Below, in pieces: positions 14,612-17,700 of a stretch of DNA of 17,700 bases. The notes below the pieces were generated by a model. That model saw only the letters and a program-made list of their open reading frames with translations. It did not search any database and had not been told where the DNA came from. Positions within the stretch are counted from its first letter, which is position 1. Each line of letters begins with the position of its first letter. Source of the stretch: Gammaproteobacteria bacterium (lineage in GTDB: Bacteria; Pseudomonadota; Gammaproteobacteria; SG8-11). Made by a program: the position numbers and the translations under genes. The stretch lies in NCBI GenBank assembly GCA_016200445.1, contig JACQEQ010000403.1:1-17700 (forward strand), given 5' to 3'.

Positions 14612-16789
14612 CTAACGCTTTTTCGTGACGGGCTGCTGCGGCAATTTCGGCAATCCCGTATGTTGAGTGCGAAATGTCGAGCCAGGCGCCTTCCCCATAG
14701 CGCGCTTGACCGGCGCGGTTTCACCGGTGCCTTGCGGTTGCCACGAAGGGATGAGGTGCTTCTTGCCATTACCGATCAGATCGGCGCGGCCCATATTTTT
14801 GAGTGCTTCGCGTAGCAGCGGCCAGTTATTAGCATCGTGGTAACGCAGAAATGCCTTGTGCAACCGGCGCATCTTGATGCCTTTAGGCACGAACATTTCT
14901 TCGCTGTCGCGCGTGACTTTGCGCAGCGGATTTTTGCCGGAGAAATACATCGCGGTGGCGGTGGCCATCGGTGACGGTAAAAATGTCTGCACCTGATCCG
15001 CACGAAAACCGTTCGCCTTCAGCCATTGCGCCAGATGCAACATGTCTTCGTCGGTAGTGCCTGGGTGTGCGGCGATGAAATACGGAATCAGGTACTGTTC
15101 TTTGTCTGCTTCTTTAGAAAACTTCTCGAACAATACTTTGAATTTGTCATAGGCACCCATACCGGGCTTCATCATTTTCGAGAGCGGTCCTTGCTCGGTA
15201 TGTTCCGGCGCGATTTTTAAATAACCGCCGACGTGGTGCGTGACCAGTTCCTTCACGTATTCAGGTGAACGCACCGCCAGGTCGTACCGCAATCCGGAAC
15301 TGATGGTAATTTTTTTCACGCCTTTGAGCGCGCGCGCACGGCGATACAACGCAATCAACGGCGTGTGATCAGTATTCAAATTATTGCAAATGTCGGGATA
15401 CACGCAGGACGGCTTGCGGCACGCGGATTCAATCTCGGTCGACTTGCACGACAACCGGTACATGTTGGCCGTGGGTCCGCCCAGGTCGGAAATCTGACCG
15501 GTGAAACCTGGCACCGTGTCGCGGATGCTTTCGATCTCGCGAATAATGGAATCTTCCGAGCGGCTTTGAATAATGCGGCCTTCATGTTCGGTAATCGAAC
15601 AAAACGTACAGCCACCGAAACAGCCGCGCATGATGTTCACCGAAAAGCGGATCATTTCATACGCGGGAATATTCGCATTGCCATAACTCGGATGCGGCAC
15701 ACGCGCGTAAGGTAAATCGAACACGCCATCCATTTCTTTGGTGGTCAGCGGAACCGGCGGCGGATTGAACCACACGTCGCGCTCGCCGTGACGCTGCACC
15801 AACGCACGCGCGTTGCCGGGATTGGTTTCCAGATGCAGCACGCGCGACGCATGCGCGTATAACACCGGGTCGTCTTTCACGTCGTTATAGGCAGGTAGAC
15901 GAATCACCGAATGCGCACGATCTGCTTTGGAGGGGCGGACAAAACGCATGATTTTTTCCACTGGAACGGCTTGTACGGCTTGAGTGGATCGATCCGCGCA
16001 CGATGCTTCGGTTTTCATTTCGTATGGATCACTCGGCGCATCGACCTTGCCCGGCGTATCTACCGTGGTGCTGTCGATTTCACTCCAGCCGGCCGGGAAC
16101 TCCTTGAGCACGAATGCCGTGCCGCGCAGATCGGTGATGCTGTCGACCGCCTCGCCTTTCGCCAGACGGTGTGCAATCTCGACAATTTGTCGTTCCGCAT
16201 TACCAAACACCAACAAGTCCGCTTTAGCGTCGAGTAACACCGAACGGCGCACTTTCTCCGACCAGTAATCGTAATGAGCAATGCGGCGCAGGCTGGCTTC
16301 GATGCCGCCGATGATAATCGGCACTTCGGAAAATGCTTCACGGCAACGCTGCGAATAAACGATCACCGCGCGATCCGGGCGCTTGTCGCCGGCGCCGTGC
16401 GGCGTGTAGGCATCGTTGCTGCGGATGCGCCGATCCGCCGTGTAGCGATTCACCATAGAATCCATATTGCCGCCGGTCACGCCGAAAAATAGATTCGGCT
16501 TGCCTAAGGAAGCGAAGTCGTGCGCCGACTGCCAATCCGGCTGCGCAATAATGCCAACACGAAACCCCTGCGCTTCGAGCATGCGCCCGATCACCGCCAT
16601 GCCGAAGCTGGGATGATCCACATAGGCATCTCCCGTCACCAGCACGATGTCGCAGGAATCCCACCCCAGCACCTCCATCTCGGCGCGCGACATCGGCAGA
16701 AACGGCGCGGTGCCGAAACGCTTGGCCCAGAATTTACGGTAGGAAAACAGATCCGGTGCAGATGGGATCGAAACGGCAGAATTAATCAT
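14612..16789 (-). CDS. YgiQ family radical SAM protein
   Basis: A 725-residue protein, normal for the YgiQ family (about 700-740). Seen: the N-terminal region FSYRKFWAKRFGTAPFLPMSR and LVTGDAYVDHPSFG, as in B12-binding-like/UPF0313 N-domains; the radical SAM cluster motif C390-FGG-C394-TF-C397, which binds the 4Fe-4S cluster and SAM; EHEGRIIQSRSEDSIIREIE after it; a further Cys group (SCKSTEIESACRKPSCVYPDIC, about 449-470); IAPEHTEQGPLSKMMKPG; and a basic, disordered C-terminal tail (about 690-725). It is a cytosolic enzyme whose substrate is not established. No clear Shine-Dalgarno precedes ATG 16789, but the start agrees with the family N-terminus. It stands alone with its own promoter. Confidence 0.93.
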   Translation of the reverse strand: MINSAVSIPSAPDLFSYRKFWAKRFGTAPFLPMSRAEMEVLGWDSCDIVLVTGDAYVDHPSFGMAVIGRMLEAQGFRVGIIAQPDWQSAHDFASLGKPNLFFGVTGGNMDSMVNRYTADRRIRSNDAYTPHGAGDKRPDRAVIVYSQRCREAFSEVPIIIGGIEASLRRIAHYDYWSEKVRRSVLLDAKADLLVFGNAERQIVEIAHRLAKGEAVDSITDLRGTAFVLKEFPAGWSEIDSTTVDTPGKVDAPSDPYEMKTEASCADRSTQAVQAVPVEKIMRFVRPSKADRAHSVIRLPAYNDVKDDPVLYAHASRVLHLETNPGNARALVQRHGERDVWFNPPPVPLTTKEMDGVFDLPYARVPHPSYGNANIPAYEMIRFSVNIMRGCFGGCTFCSITEHEGRIIQSRSEDSIIREIESIRDTVPGFTGQISDLGGPTANMYRLSCKSTEIESACRKPSCVYPDICNNLNTDHTPLIALYRRARALKGVKKITISSGLRYDLAVRSPEYVKELVTHHVGGYLKIAPEHTEQGPLSKMMKPGMGAYDKFKVLFEKFSKEADKEQYLIPYFIAAHPGTTDEDMLHLAQWLKANGFRADQVQTFLPSPMATATAMYFSGKNPLRKVTRDSEEMFVPKGIKMRRLHKAFLRYHDANNWPLLREALKNMGRADLIGNGKKHLIPSWQPQGTGETAPVKRAMGKAPGSTFRTQHTGLPKLPQQPVTKKR

Positions 16790-16822
16790 TGGAAATTGGA
16801 CACAATATCGAGAGTGAGCAGG

Positions 16823-16831
16823 ATTATAACA
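16823..16831 (-). promoter_or_regulatory. Extended -10 promoter of the YgiQ-family gene
   Basis: On the minus strand TGT-TATAAT (16831-16823) is a perfect extended -10, about 34 bases before ATG 16789, predicting a leader of about 27 bases. No -35 better than chance is found at 16-18 bases upstream. Confidence 0.6.
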
Positions 16832-17152
16832 GTATCGGCAACGCGATTTTTTTGTTGTCCTATGCGCTGCGGATAACTCGCTCTAATCTGCTTTGTCATT
16901 CGTTCGCGAGTGAATGTCGCGTGGTTATTCTTCGCAAGCCCTGTGGGACATCGTCCAAGTCCATCGGCAGGAGCAAAAACTGGCGAGGAACATCCTCGCA
17001 AAGGCCCGAGCCGCCAAGCATCAGCACGACCTGCTACCTCACATTACGCCGTGGCTCCGGCAAATACTCTTTAGCAGCTCAAGTAGTGTCCAACTACCGT
17101 TTTTTAGGGTATCTTCGACTTGAAAATAAACGAGAAAGTTCTTCAAGAATTC
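16832..17152. other. Gap upstream of the response regulator; no supported gene
   Basis: About 320 bases between the divergent YgiQ-family and response regulator genes. An open frame at 16914-17123 (+) includes QEQKLARNILAKARAAKHQH, which looks helical and charged, but it has no ribosome binding site and ends in a Ser-rich run; I cannot call it a gene. At 17083-17097 GTAGT-GTCCA-ACTAC is a perfect small hairpin, followed by CG and six T, which resembles an intrinsic terminator on the plus strand and could end a transcript before the regulator gene. The AGTGTCCAACT string is also seen at the ends of some insertion sequences. Confidence 0.45.
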
Positions 17153-17700
17153 ATGGGCACTCGAGTCGTTATTGCTGAAGACCATTCGATCTTCCGAGAA
17201 GGTCTTAAAGCGCTGTTAACCACGTTGCCAGACATCCAAATCGTCGGGGAGACTAACAATGGGCGCGACGTTGTCCAACTTGTATTCTCGTTAACTCCAG
17301 ACTTAGTCCTTATGGACATCACAATGCCGGGCAGTAACGGTATTCAGGCCATACAGAAAATTAGAAAACGCCACTCGAATATTAAGATCATTACCTTAAC
17401 GATGCATCGAAACGAGGAATATGTCCAAGAAGCGCTTAGGGCGGGTGCTAATGCGTACGTCCTGAAAGAATCCACTTGGGCGGAGTTGGCGTATGCCATC
17501 AGCGTGGTTTCGGGTGGAATGACGTATCTGAGCCCCGCAATTTCGAACCTCGTCGTCTCGGGCTACATAGAGAAATGCGACGATCAGCCTCATTCGACGA
17601 TTTGGGACACACTAAGCGAGCGGGAGCGGGAGGTTCTGAAATTGATTGCCGAGGGGTTGACCAATCGAAAAGTCGCCGAGGTGTTGTGTTTAAGTGCGAA
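17153..17700 (+). CDS. NarL/FixJ family response regulator (3' end outside window)
   Basis: The first 182 residues of a two-component response regulator. Seen: a receiver domain (about 3-120) with acidic pair E9-D10, phosphoacceptor D55 in LVLMDITMPG, switch residue T83 and lysine K105 in AYVLKES; then a LuxR-type helix-turn-helix starting LSEREREVLKLIAEGLTNRKVAE at about 154, cut by the window edge. I start at ATG 17153 (MGTRVVIAEDH), the usual beginning of the family. An in-frame TTG at 17120 would add 11 residues; neither start has a strong ribosome binding site. No partner kinase is visible in the window, so the stimulus and targets are unknown. Confidence 0.9.
   Translation, partial: MGTRVVIAEDHSIFREGLKALLTTLPDIQIVGETNNGRDVVQLVFSLTPDLVLMDITMPGSNGIQAIQKIRKRHSNIKIITLTMHRNEEYVQEALRAGANAYVLKESTWAELAYAISVVSGGMTYLSPAISNLVVSGYIEKCDDQPHSTIWDTLSEREREVLKLIAEGLTNRKVAEVLCLSA

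Noticed and set aside
1..17700. Search for tRNA genes, CRISPR arrays, intact insertion sequences, phage genes or defence systems
   Set aside because: No cloverleaf-like sequence, no regularly spaced repeats, and no transposase, integrase or nuclease-like protein was seen.

Overview
The window reads as a chromosomal segment of a Gram-negative gammaproteobacterium. The reasons are an Alg8/Alg44-type alginate polymerase pair, PurT, a YgiQ-type radical SAM protein, a DedA protein, many exported proteins with Sec, Tat or lipoprotein signals, and REP-like palindromes built on GTAGGAGC as in Pseudomonas and Xanthomonas relatives. I cannot name the genus. There is no tRNA, rRNA, CRISPR array or intact mobile element.

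Layout. (1) 2-3687, polysaccharide region: the 3' end of an Alg44-like membrane fusion protein, an overlapping Alg8-like glycosyltransferase, and a convergent lipoprotein with two Calx-beta domains and a PL7 alginate lyase domain. One pair would make and export alginate or a related polymer and the third gene would cut it. (2) 3830-6639, minus strand: a CigR/RcnB-like exported protein, PurT, and a D-2-hydroxyacid dehydrogenase. An inverted REP pair fills the purT-dehydrogenase gap and supplies the purT stop codon. (3) 6779-8321, plus strand: a DedA membrane protein with a likely TTG start, followed by a secreted alpha/beta hydrolase. (4) 8420-13336, minus strand: a three-gene operon for an exported c-type-cytochrome-motif protein, a lipoprotein with a second CxxCH motif plus a LamG domain, and a Tat-exported DUF1501-like protein. 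Upstream is a CRP-like palindrome exactly where a class II activator site would sit relative to a TATAAA -10. (5) 13747-14454, minus strand: a lipoprotein gene cut by one in-frame TAA. Its downstream part carries two copies of a module with the identical spacing C-x7-C-x3-C-x2-C. (6) 14612-16789, minus strand: a YgiQ-family radical SAM protein. (7) 17153 to the window end: a NarL/FixJ response regulator, cut by the window edge.

The two parts most likely to hold undescribed biology are the cytochrome/LamG/Tat operon, a proteobacterial gene set that resembles planctomycete PSCyt/DUF1501 pairs, and the broken twin-Cys4 lipoprotein next to it. All functions are inferred from motifs read by eye; no database search was possible.
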